5,329 nt of DNA from an uncultured Collinsella sp. (GCA_958419975.1 CATZIG010000141.1:1-5329); one strand, 5' to 3'; shown: positions 1 to 5,329, counted from the first letter of the stretch. Notes: a model not told the origin generated them from the letters alone. A program made the numbers and translations.

Positions 1-314
1 CCATGGCTCGCGTCGCCCATCGAGAGGGCTATCCCGAGATCGGCCTGTACTGGGAGAAGGCCGCCCACGAGGAGGCCGAGCATGCCGCCAAGTTCGCCGA
101 GCTCCTGGGCGAGGTCGTGACCGACTCCACCAAGAAGAACCTCGAGATGCGCGTTGAGGCCGAGAACGGTGCCACCGCCGGCAAGACTGATCTTGCCAAA
201 CGCGCCAAGGCCGCTGGCCTCGATGCCATCCACGATACCGTGCATGAGATGGCTCGCGACGAGGCTCGCCACGGCAAGGCTTTCGCCGGCCTGCTCAAGC
301 GCTACTTTGGCTAA
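1..314 (+). CDS. Rubrerythrin family diiron protein, C-terminal part (5' truncated by window edge)
   Basis: The visible 103 residues are the second part of a rubrerythrin four-helix bundle. Two ExxH metal-binding motifs are seen: E24-A-E-H27 in the segment HEEAEHAAKF and E87-A-R-H90 in DEARHGKAF, with further acidic residues (E52, E54) on the helix between them. In the family this di-iron site reduces hydrogen peroxide in the cytoplasm of anaerobes, with electrons from a rubredoxin domain or partner. Classic rubrerythrin carries a rubredoxin domain at the C-terminus; here the protein stops right after the bundle (RYFG). The rubredoxin part is therefore either N-terminal, as in reverse rubrerythrin, and outside the window, or absent. 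The ATG at position 3 is very unlikely to be the start: no ribosome site is visible, the first helix pair would be missing, and MARVAHREGYPEI matches the interior of family members. The gene is closed by its own terminator. Confidence 0.9.
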   Translation, partial: MARVAHREGYPEIGLYWEKAAHEEAEHAAKFAELLGEVVTDSTKKNLEMRVEAENGATAGKTDLAKRAKAAGLDAIHDTVHEMARDEARHGKAFAGLLKRYFG

Positions 315-347
315 GCCAGCCGCCTGAGAGACAATCTCTAGCTCGAT

Positions 348-378
348 AAGGCCCGGACCGCATGGTTCGGGCCTTTTT
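348..378 (+). terminator. Rho-independent terminator of the rubrerythrin gene
   Basis: Stem AGGCCCGGACC (349-359), loop GCAT, and GGTTCGGGCCT (364-374) pair over 11 positions with one G-U, followed directly by a run of five T (374-378). It lies 34 bases after the rubrerythrin stop, so transcription of that gene should end here. No T-run follows the hairpin on the other strand, so it is probably one-directional. Confidence 0.92.
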
Positions 379-443
379 GTGTCTCGAGGACTCGTTAACG
401 CCCTGAAATAGGACCGCCTTAGGCATCGGCTTCTCGTCAAAAA

Positions 444-566
444 CTAAGTGAGTAGACTTTTTGAAACTTGCCGAGCACACCAACCATATTGCTTTATAAA
501 GCCGCAGGTAAATGACTTGTTGCAAAACGGCCTGGTCGCCAAAGTGCCAAAAGTCTACTCACTTAG
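444..566. repeat. Repeat copy 1 with perfect 18-bp terminal inverted repeats
   Basis: The element starts with CTAAGTGAGTAGACTTTT (444-461) and ends with its exact reverse complement (549-566). The core shared with copy 2 is 119 bases (446-564 against 1866-1984). By hand alignment there are 18 substitutions and no gap, about 85 % identity. Identical blocks are 446-462, 498-521 and 536-566; most changes fall in 463-499. The dinucleotide TA sits at both outer edges (445-446, 564-565), which could be a target duplication of the kind made by IS630/Tc1-type transposases. No protein is encoded. Each end, read inwards, carries TAA, TGA and TAG in three different frames. The right end forms the last codons and stop of the - strand nuclease-like gene. 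On the - strand the far end is followed at once by five T (439-443), so the palindrome may also help end transcription, although the loop is long. Confidence 0.93.
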
Positions 567-1682
567 AACCGCAGCCGTCCACGATCGAGCTGTTTTGCGT
601 CTAACGGGCATCTTTCCGTCGATTACTCCCAATTTTGTCCAGTCAACGAATAGTTCAGACCGGAGTAATGTCTCAGCCCTTTGCTCATCTGGGCTTTTAT
701 CACGATATTCAGCATCGAGCATCCTGCATACGGCCTTAACGATCGCGCGGAATCTATCCTCATCGGATATCTGTCTGTGTGTCAGGAGAAGTACATCGTA
801 GCCCATGGCCTGAAGGGCCGTCATGCGATCGGCGTCACGCAAGCCATCCCCTGCGCGTCCGTGCGAGGCCTTTCCCTGACATTCAATGGCCACCTGTCGC
901 CTGCCGTCCGGCGAAGAAAGTAGCAGGTCAATATATACACGGGACTTTCCCACAATCGCTCGAGCACTTGTGCTTAACGTCACTTCGACATTGAGCTCTA
1001 TACCGCAAAACCCTTCGCCTCCCAGGGCTCGCGGCAGCCCGAGCAACAAATACGCCTCGACCTCAAAAGGCGACGCGGCACCCAATGGGACGAGTTGCGA
1101 TACCGCCATAAATCTATTGCCGTAACGCATCCCGCAAACATCTGAACAAAAACGGTCAAGGTCTCCGCCCAAAACCAAAGCGTCTCGACGCCATAAATTT
1201 GAAGTGGCGCCGTCCTCGGACGGGCAGCGCACCCAACCGAACGTTGTCGAAATCGCGCCCGAATCAATTGCACGCGCAAGCTCCGCATCAAGTGCCATCG
1301 GCAGAGCGCACACCGCAAACAAGCCACACATCTCTGCCAACACCAAAAGAAGCTGAAGATCCGTCAGATGCCGCGACATGATGAATGACGTCAGTAGAGG
1401 AGACGTAATCAAAAATCCATGCTCCGTTTCCAGCACGGATTCCCTGGGGAGCTCACCAAGGAACAGCCGCTGCCTAATGCTGGCAGGACAAGTCCGCTTG
1501 CTTCTCGTCCGAACCAATGTATACAACGGAAAGCCGAGCACAACCGCAGCCGTCGGGTTACGGGCGAGATCATATCGCTGCCGGTCTTCTTCCGGTCGCG
1601 GAAGCGGCGGACACAAAGCGCGAACCTGAGGGGGCAAACGCCAGTACCTAAAAGCCGATATGTCACAAAGTAGATCTTTCAT
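555..1682 (-). CDS. AbiEi-like / DUF559-like protein with a probable PD-(D/E)XK nuclease fold
   Basis: A protein of about 375 residues (numbered from the ATG at 1682). Residues 1-25 (MKDLLCDISAFRYWRLPPQV) form a conserved-looking head. Residues 45-120 (PLYTLVR, LPRESVLETEHGFLITSPLLTSFIMSRHLT) resemble the middle domain of AbiEi-type proteins. Residues 205-320 look like a PD-(D/E)XK core: SPFEVEAYLLLGLPR, then D252 in YIDLLL, E267-C-Q269-G-K271 in VAIECQGK, and a DADRMTALQAMGYDVLLLTHRQI segment as in DUF559 proteins. Activity as a DNA-acting enzyme or an antitoxin-like regulator is inference. A GTG two codons upstream (1688) is also possible; neither start has a clear Shine-Dalgarno. The stop lies inside repeat copy 1, so the tail LSE is repeat-encoded. 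Base composition seems lower in GC than the neighbours (31 of 60 bases at 1081-1140, 46 of 60 at 3661-3720). Together with the flanking repeats this suggests transfer. No toxin partner is visible beside it. Confidence 0.75.
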   Translation of the reverse strand: MKDLLCDISAFRYWRLPPQVRALCPPLPRPEEDRQRYDLARNPTAAVVLGFPLYTLVRTRSKRTCPASIRQRLFLGELPRESVLETEHGFLITSPLLTSFIMSRHLTDLQLLLVLAEMCGLFAVCALPMALDAELARAIDSGAISTTFGWVRCPSEDGATSNLWRRDALVLGGDLDRFCSDVCGMRYGNRFMAVSQLVPLGAASPFEVEAYLLLGLPRALGGEGFCGIELNVEVTLSTSARAIVGKSRVYIDLLLSSPDGRRQVAIECQGKASHGRAGDGLRDADRMTALQAMGYDVLLLTHRQISDEDRFRAIVKAVCRMLDAEYRDKSPDEQRAETLLRSELFVDWTKLGVIDGKMPVRRKTARSWTAAVLSE

Positions 1683-1765
1683 AGGCACAGGAAAACACGA
1701 ATTTCAACCCAACCTGTCTCGCATTGGGGCGAACGCACCGAAAATGGCGCCGAACGGACCGCCAA

Positions 1766-1831
1766 GTTTTCAACAGCCCTCCCCAACTGGCCAAAAGCTT
1801 GCCAAGAACTGGACGAAGCCCTGTTGAAAAC
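1766..1831. repeat. 66-bp segment bounded by an 11-bp perfect inverted repeat
   Basis: GTTTTCAACAG at 1766-1776 is the exact reverse complement of CTGTTGAAAAC at 1821-1831, with 44 bases between. It lies in the 177-base gap between the nuclease-like gene and repeat copy 2, upstream of that gene's start. On the + strand the right arm is followed by CCCC and then A plus seven T (1836-1842), but the long interior makes an ordinary terminator unlikely. It could be a small mobile element remnant, a protein binding site or part of the gene's leader. I see no convincing -35/-10 pair for the - strand gene in this gap. Confidence 0.6.
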
Positions 1832-1863
1832 CCCATTTTTTTCTCGTGCGGAAGCTTTGCGCG

Positions 1864-1986
1864 GCAAGTGAGTAGACTTTTTTAAACATCCCGAGCAGGC
1901 CGGTCATCCTGCACTTCAAAGCCGCAGGTAAATGACTTGTTACAAAACTGTCTGATCGCCAAAGTGCCAAAAGTCTACTCACTTAG
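1864..1986. repeat. Repeat copy 2, same family and orientation as copy 1
   Basis: The core runs 1866-1984 and is bounded by the perfect 16-bp inverted repeat AAGTGAGTAGACTTTT. The right edge (CACTTAG) matches copy 1 exactly. The left edge reads GCAAGTG instead of CTAAGTG, so the outer TA and the TAA stop are lost on that side. A short interior hairpin GCAGG/CCTGC (1895-1899 with 1908-1912) stands where copy 1 keeps only AGCA/TGCT. The right end supplies the last three codons and the stop of pdxR. No T-run follows on the - strand, unlike copy 1. Start to start, the two copies are 1420 bases apart and form direct repeats around the nuclease-like gene, so recombination between them would remove exactly one gene plus one repeat. 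Confidence 0.93.
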
Positions 1987-3414
1987 ATTGCAGAGTTCCC
2001 CAATGAGCTGCAATTCCAAGGTATTTAGCACTTTTGGACTCAAATCGTCATACTGGACAAGAATTTGACTTGAGTTTTCGGGGGCAGATGCGCCATCGGC
2101 ACACCAATAACAGTCACTGATATCGACAAAAGGGATACTCGAGCGCGTGAGGGCCCGCACAAAAGAGCTTCCGCCCGCTCCGCGCTCCGCAACCACGGTG
2201 CAGTAAAGGCCCGCGTCCGCATGTTCGATCGAGACCTCCCCTGCCGGGAACGCTTTCCGTACAAGCGCCGCCAGGCCATCGCGCGCCTCGCGAGCGCGCA
2301 CGCGCACGCGGTTCACATGTCGCTCGTAATCACCCGATTCCAGCAAACGCGCCAAGGCAACCTGGTCAACAGAGCTCACCGAAGAGGCGTAAAAACCAAG
2401 GTTGTGCCTAAACCGCTCCATCAGCTCATCGGGCAACACCATATACGCCAAACGCAACGCCGATGAAAGGCTCTTCGAAAACGTGTTGGTGTAGATAACC
2501 GACTGGGCGGCATCGATTGACGCGAGCGCGGGAATCGGCTTGCCGGCAAGGCGAAACTCACAATCGAAGTCGTCTTCGATGAGATATCGGCCCGGCTGCT
2601 CGGCGGCCCAGCTCAGCAGCGCATAGCGACGTGCAATGCTCGTCACAAGGCCGGTCGGATACTGATGGGACGGCATCAGGTGAAGAACGTCGGTCCCGGT
2701 TTTCTGCAGAGCGCTCAAATCCACGCCCTCACCATCCAACGGGATATGCCGAACTTTGCAACCCATAGCCTGATAGATGCGCGTCAGGCGCAAATAGCCC
2801 GGATCTTCAACGGCATACACCTTGTCGGCTCCAAGCAGCTGAACCAACATGGTATCGAGCAGCTGGGCGCCCGCGCCGATAACAATGTTGTTGGGGTCGA
2901 CATTCATACCCCTTGTCCCGCGCAGATGATGAGCAATTGCGCGTCGTAGCCGAGCGGTGCCCTGTGCTGGCGCGGGCGAAAAGATTTCGCGCTCGTCTTC
3001 GGATGCCAGCGTCGCCCGCAGTGCGCTTTGCCAAAGCCGCGCCGCCTCCAAAGTGGAAGGAGAAAGTGCGTCGAACTGCTCGACCCGTCCATCAACATCA
3101 TGTGCGTTAAGACCCGCAGGAGCGGAATCTCGATCAAACTCTGTCTCAGCCAAAGGCAAAACCGGTGCATCCGGAAGCTCACAAGCGTAGTAGCCACGAC
3201 GCGGCTTTGAGCAAATATAGCCCTCGGCAAGTAACTGGCTATATGCATTCTCGATGGTAATGACACTGATTCCCAGATGGCTGGCAAAGGCACGCTTAGA
3301 CGGAAGATGCTCCCCCGCCGCAATGCGTCCAGCAACGATATCATCTCGAATTTGCTGGTAAACATACTCATAGAGCGATGCTCCGCCGCGTTTTTCCAAA
3401 TTGTAGTCAAGCAT
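1975..3414 (-). CDS. pdxR: PdxR, MocR-family PLP-dependent transcriptional regulator of B6 synthesis
   Basis: A 479-residue protein. Residues 10-80 are a GntR-type winged helix (SLYEYVYQQIRDDIVAGRI, LPSKRAFASHLGIS, VITIENAYSQLLAEGYI). A linker follows, then a fold-type I aminotransferase-like domain from about residue 125. Family landmarks are PSHQYPTG (248-255), EDDFDCEF (280-287) and TFSKSL with the PLP-binding lysine K314, followed by LRLAYMVLP. In MocR proteins this domain binds PLP as an effector. Divergent position next to pdxS strongly supports PdxR. The start ATG at 3414 is chosen because AGGTGA (3427-3422) lies 7 bases before it; a TTG in frame at 3447 has no such support. Family members usually activate pdxST when PLP is low and repress their own gene. 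The C-terminus CNLSE is odd: its last codons CTA AGT GAG and the stop lie in repeat copy 2, so the native end was probably replaced, with the core domain intact. Confidence 0.93.
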   Translation of the reverse strand: MLDYNLEKRGGASLYEYVYQQIRDDIVAGRIAAGEHLPSKRAFASHLGISVITIENAYSQLLAEGYICSKPRRGYYACELPDAPVLPLAETEFDRDSAPAGLNAHDVDGRVEQFDALSPSTLEAARLWQSALRATLASEDEREIFSPAPAQGTARLRRAIAHHLRGTRGMNVDPNNIVIGAGAQLLDTMLVQLLGADKVYAVEDPGYLRLTRIYQAMGCKVRHIPLDGEGVDLSALQKTGTDVLHLMPSHQYPTGLVTSIARRYALLSWAAEQPGRYLIEDDFDCEFRLAGKPIPALASIDAAQSVIYTNTFSKSLSSALRLAYMVLPDELMERFRHNLGFYASSVSSVDQVALARLLESGDYERHVNRVRVRAREARDGLAALVRKAFPAGEVSIEHADAGLYCTVVAERGAGGSSFVRALTRSSIPFVDISDCYWCADGASAPENSSQILVQYDDLSPKVLNTLELQLIGELCNLSE

Positions 3415-3425
3415 GAGCCTATCAC

Positions 3426-3473
3426 CTGACCTTATTAAGTCATTCAATCTGGTATTAGTCTGACCTTGTCATT
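3426..3473. promoter_or_regulatory. Direct repeat in the pdxR-pdxST divergent region, likely PdxR operator
   Basis: CTGACCTT occurs at 3426-3433 and again at 3460-3467, 34 bases apart start to start, about three helix turns. Each is followed by GTCATT (3439-3444 and 3468-3473), after a 5-base spacer in the first copy and directly in the second. MocR regulators commonly bind spaced repeats in the shared control region. The left copy overlaps the pdxR ribosome-binding site by two bases and the right copy overlaps a candidate pdxST -35 box, a layout suited to autorepression plus control of the operon. Binding by PdxR is inference. Confidence 0.6.
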
Positions 3474-3494
3474 ATCTCGAAATCTGAGTATTTC
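3466..3494 (+). promoter_or_regulatory. Candidate sigma-70-type promoter for pdxST
   Basis: TTGTCA (3466-3471) differs from the -35 consensus at one base. TATTTC (3489-3494) lies 17 bases further on and matches only the first half of the -10 consensus. A weak -10 would fit a promoter that needs an activator. A start of transcription near 3501 would leave a leader of about 60 bases, in which I see no riboswitch-like structure. Confidence 0.35.
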
Positions 3495-3547
3495 GCCATA
3501 CCCAGCTCCCCGATAGGATGTTCCGTCAAGCAATGCACATGCCAACC

Positions 3548-3554
3548 AAGGGAG
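3548..3554 (+). promoter_or_regulatory. Ribosome-binding site deciding the pdxS start
   Basis: AAGGGAG lies 5 bases before the ATG at 3560. The open frame continues upstream to an ATG at 3518 that lacks such a site, and the protein from 3560 (MAEQTSKADRVKLNRELAQM) has the normal family length, so 3560 is the start. Confidence 0.85.
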
Positions 3555-3559
3555 CAACC

Positions 3560-4450
3560 ATGGCAGAACAGACCAGCAAGGCCGATCGCGTCAAACTCAA
3601 TCGCGAGCTCGCGCAGATGCTCAAGGGCGGCGTCATCATGGACGTCACCACGCCCGAGCAGGCACGCATCGCCGAGGAGGCGGGCGCCTGCGCCGTCATG
3701 GCACTCGAGCGCATCCCGGCCGACATCCGTGCCGCAGGCGGCGTCTCGCGCATGAGCGACCCCAAGATGATCAAGGGCATCCAAGAGGCCGTCTCCATCC
3801 CCGTCATGGCCAAGTGCCGCATCGGTCACATCGTCGAGGCGCAGGTCCTTCAGGCCATCGATATCGACTACATCGATGAGTCCGAGGTTCTCTCCCCCGC
3901 CGACGATGTCTATCATATCGACAAAACCCAGTTTGACGTCCCGTTTGTCTGCGGTGCCCGCGACCTGGGCGAGGCGCTGCGCCGTGTTGTCGAGGGCGCC
4001 ACGATGATTCGTACCAAGGGCGAGCCGGGCACGGGCGACGTCGTCCAGGCTGTGCGCCACATGCGCAAGATCCAAAAGCAGATCCGCGACGTTGTTGCCC
4101 TGCGTGACGACGAGCTCTTTGAGGCTGCCAAGCAGCTGCAGGTTCCGGTCGAGCTGGTGCGCGATGTCCACGCCACGGGCAAGCTTCCCGTCGTGAACTT
4201 TGCCGCCGGCGGCGTAGCGACCCCCGCCGACGCCGCGCTGATGATGCAGCTGGGTGCCGAAGGCGTCTTTGTGGGCTCGGGCATCTTTAAGAGCGGCGAC
4301 CCGGCCAAGCGCGCCGCCGCCATCGTTAAGGCCGTGGCAAACTTCACCGATGCCAAGCTCATTGCCGAGCTTTCGGAGGACCTCGGCGAGGCCATGGTCG
4401 GCATCAACGCCGACGAGATCGAGATTATCATGGAAGAGCGCGGACGCTAG
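3560..4450 (+). CDS. pdxS: Pyridoxal 5'-phosphate synthase subunit PdxS
   Basis: The synthase subunit of the DXP-independent vitamin B6 pathway, 296 residues, the usual family length. It builds PLP from ribose 5-phosphate, glyceraldehyde 3-phosphate and ammonia passed on from PdxT, in the cytoplasm, normally as a dodecamer of (beta/alpha)8 barrels. Visible signatures are GGVIMDVT with D28, AGACAVMALERIPADIRAAGG, the first catalytic lysine K85 in VMAKCRIGH, the second K153 in RTKGEPGTG, and the phosphate-binding end NFAAGGVATP and GVFVGSGIF. D28, K85 and K153 sit four places after the Asp24, Lys81 and Lys149 known from Bacillus subtilis, so the active site is complete. It is followed after 20 bases by pdxT, clearly one operon. 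Codons are very GC-rich at the third position, as expected for a well-expressed core gene here. Confidence 0.98.
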   Translation: MAEQTSKADRVKLNRELAQMLKGGVIMDVTTPEQARIAEEAGACAVMALERIPADIRAAGGVSRMSDPKMIKGIQEAVSIPVMAKCRIGHIVEAQVLQAIDIDYIDESEVLSPADDVYHIDKTQFDVPFVCGARDLGEALRRVVEGATMIRTKGEPGTGDVVQAVRHMRKIQKQIRDVVALRDDELFEAAKQLQVPVELVRDVHATGKLPVVNFAAGGVATPADAALMMQLGAEGVFVGSGIFKSGDPAKRAAAIVKAVANFTDAKLIAELSEDLGEAMVGINADEIEIIMEERGR

Positions 4451-4470
4451 TCCGGCAGAAAGGATCGCAC

Positions 4471-5058
4471 ATGAGCGATTACGCAGATCAGACGGTCGCC
4501 GTGCTGGCGGTCCAAGGTGCTTTTGCCGAGCACGAGGCGAGGCTGTCCGAGCTGGGCGTACGTTGTATTGAGCTGAGGCAGGCGGCTGATTTGAAGCAGG
4601 ACTTTGACCGTCTGATACTTCCCGGCGGTGAGTCTACCGTTCAAGGGAAGCTGCTTGATGAGTTGGGCATGCTCGAGGAGCTTCGTACCCGTATCGTTGA
4701 AGGCATGCCCGTCCTGGGCACCTGCGCCGGCCTGATTCTGCTGGCTCACGACCTTGCCGCCCATGACGATAAGGGCACGCCGCGTTTGGCAACCATGGAT
4801 ATACTTGTCGAGCGCAATGCCTACGGCAGGCAGCTCGGCAGCTTTCGAACCAAGGGGCAGGTAGCCGGCATCGAGGGCGAAGTGCCGCTGACGTTTATCC
4901 GTGCGCCCCGCATCGTCGAGGTCCACGACGATGCCAAGGCCTTAGCGAAAGTCGACGGGTGCATTGTCGCCGCCCGCCAGGGCAACCAGCTCGGCGTAAC
5001 CTTCCACCCCGAACTCGACGACGACACCCACCTCCACGAACTGTTCCTACAAATGTAG
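4471..5058 (+). CDS. pdxT: Pyridoxal 5'-phosphate synthase glutaminase subunit PdxT
   Basis: A class I glutamine amidotransferase of 195 residues that releases ammonia from glutamine and channels it to PdxS; it is active only when bound to PdxS. Motifs in order: VLAVQGAFAEH (residues 11-21), LPGGEST (50-56) which forms the oxyanion region, the nucleophile C85 in GTCAGLILLA, RNAYGRQLGSF (115-125), FIRAP (142-146), and the H179/E181 pair in TFHPELD completing the triad. Length and motifs are normal, with no sign of damage. The ribosome site AAAGGA (4459-4464) lies 6 bases before the ATG. It is probably transcribed with pdxS from the promoter before that gene. No classic terminator with a T-run follows; the first hairpin downstream is at 5082. 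Confidence 0.97.
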   Translation: MSDYADQTVAVLAVQGAFAEHEARLSELGVRCIELRQAADLKQDFDRLILPGGESTVQGKLLDELGMLEELRTRIVEGMPVLGTCAGLILLAHDLAAHDDKGTPRLATMDILVERNAYGRQLGSFRTKGQVAGIEGEVPLTFIRAPRIVEVHDDAKALAKVDGCIVAARQGNQLGVTFHPELDDDTHLHELFLQM

Positions 5059-5081
5059 GCATCGAAATCAACAAACGAAAC

Positions 5082-5145
5082 GAGAGTGGATAATCTCCCA
5101 CTTTGAGCTTGAATGCAGACTCAAACCGGGAGATTATCCACTCTC
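5082..5145. repeat. Large palindrome after pdxT (18-bp perfect stem plus inner 6-bp stem)
   Basis: GAGAGTGGATAATCTCCC (5082-5099) pairs exactly with 5128-5145. After a 2-by-2 internal loop, TTTGAG (5102-5107) pairs with CTCAAA (5120-5125), leaving a 12-base loop. It starts 23 bases after the pdxT stop. No T-run follows on either strand, so it is not a typical intrinsic terminator; it may protect the pdxST mRNA 3' end, or be a dispersed repeat. From memory, similar motifs occur repeatedly in Collinsella, but this was not checked. Confidence 0.85.
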
Positions 5146-5153
5146 ATGCTATG

Positions 5154-5209
5154 TAGTCGTTGGGGACGTTCTTAAACGACTAGTCAAACAAGAACGTCCC
5201 CAATGACTA
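5154..5209. repeat. REP/BIME-like double palindrome with GGGGACGTTC arms
   Basis: TTGGGGACGTTCTT (5160-5173) pairs perfectly with 5190-5203. The match extends outwards to 5154 and 5209 with a single mismatch. The loop holds the 8-bp palindrome GACTAGTC (5178-5185). Each half can also fold by itself: TAGTCGTT (5154-5161) with AACGACTA (5175-5182), and TAGTCA (5181-5186) with TGACTA (5204-5209). Two inverted units with a choice of one long or two short hairpins are typical of REP pairs served by Y1 (RAYT) transposases; no such gene lies in the window. Confidence 0.75.
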
Positions 5210-5290
5210 TCTTTCGGCAGCTTTGAATCAAGACAACGCCGATGCTTTGGCAACGCCAGCGAGCGCCGCCCAGGGCGAACAAGTTGGCAT
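5210..5290. other. Short gap without a recognised gene
   Basis: Between the REP-like pair and the right-edge terminator I see no convincing reading frame or RNA. A frame of 20 codons on the - strand begins at 5290 and has no support. Confidence 0.5.
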
Positions 5291-5329
5291 GAAAAAGGCA
5301 AGGCATAGACCTTCTGGTCATGCCTCGCC
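5291..5329 (-). terminator. Rho-independent terminator for a - strand gene beyond the right edge
   Basis: Bases 5297-5329 form a stem (GGC, one mismatch, AGGCAT with a bulged A, GACC; loop TTCT; then GGTC, ATGCCT, GCC). On the - strand the hairpin is followed by five T (5292-5296 on the + strand is A). A gene converging on pdxT from outside the window is therefore likely. The stem may extend past the window edge. Confidence 0.75.

Noticed and set aside
295..525. 76-codon open frame on the - strand across the rubrerythrin terminator and half of repeat copy 1
   Set aside because: It runs through a terminator hairpin and a non-coding repeat, has no ribosome site and its protein shows no recognisable pattern.
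448..801. 117-codon open frame on the + strand starting in repeat copy 1
   Set aside because: It lies opposite the nuclease-like gene, whose protein has coherent motifs; the + frame has low-complexity, unrecognised content.
444..1986. Classical integron attC sites
   Set aside because: The repeat ends lack the inverse core and core consensus, and no integrase is visible.
444..1986. CRISPR array
   Set aside because: Only two repeats, 119 bp each and more than 1.2 kb apart, with a gene between them.
3415..3447. TTG start that would lengthen PdxR by 11 residues
   Set aside because: The ATG at 3414 has AGGTGA at good spacing and the extra residues lie over the presumed operator.
3518..3559. Upstream ATG that would lengthen PdxS by 14 residues
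   Set aside because: The ATG at 3560 has a strong ribosome site and gives the normal family length.
3455..4171. 238-codon open frame on the - strand opposite pdxS
   Set aside because: Long antisense frames are common opposite GC-rich genes; the sequence has no family features and pdxS is certain.
5289..5329. Open frame beginning ATG AAA AAG at the right edge on the + strand
   Set aside because: It coincides with the terminator hairpin of a - strand gene and has no ribosome site.

Overview
The window reads as a chromosomal segment of a fairly GC-rich anaerobic or microaerophilic bacterium. A Coriobacteriia member such as Collinsella is my best guess. It rests on the look of the rubrerythrin, the pdxR/pdxS/pdxT arrangement, the palindromic repeats and my memory of similar nuclease-like proteins in that group; no search was possible.

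Layout from left to right. (1) 1-314, + strand: the C-terminal part of a rubrerythrin-type diiron peroxide-scavenging protein, cut by the window edge and closed by a clear intrinsic terminator (348-378). (2) 444-566 and 1864-1986: two copies of one repeat, in the same orientation, each a 119-bp core with perfect terminal inverted repeats (about 85 % identical by hand alignment). Between them, on the - strand, lies an accessory gene (555-1682) for a protein with an AbiEi-like middle and a PD-(D/E)XK/DUF559-like C-terminal domain, plus a 66-bp segment bounded by an 11-bp perfect inverted repeat. (3) 1975-3414, - strand: pdxR, a MocR-type regulator (winged helix plus aminotransferase-like domain). 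(4) 3415-3559: the divergent control region, with a direct repeat suited to PdxR binding. (5) 3560-4450 and 4471-5058, + strand: pdxS and pdxT, the two subunits of pyridoxal 5'-phosphate synthase. (6) 5059-5329: no gene; two large palindromes and, at the right edge, a terminator for a - strand gene outside the window.

The vitamin B6 locus is a coherent unit: PdxS and PdxT make PLP from ribose 5-phosphate, glyceraldehyde 3-phosphate and glutamine, and PdxR probably senses PLP and controls the operon and itself.

The most unusual part is the repeat pair. The end of the repeat reads TAAGTGAGTAG, which holds TAA, TGA and TAG in three different frames. Both - strand genes run into this end and finish inside it in the same frame, so pdxR and the nuclease-like gene both end in Leu-Ser-Glu-stop supplied by the repeat. 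One gene followed by one repeat, twice in a row on the same strand, looks like a gene-cassette arrangement or a mobile element that settles at gene 3' ends. This is inference from two copies and should be tested across genomes.
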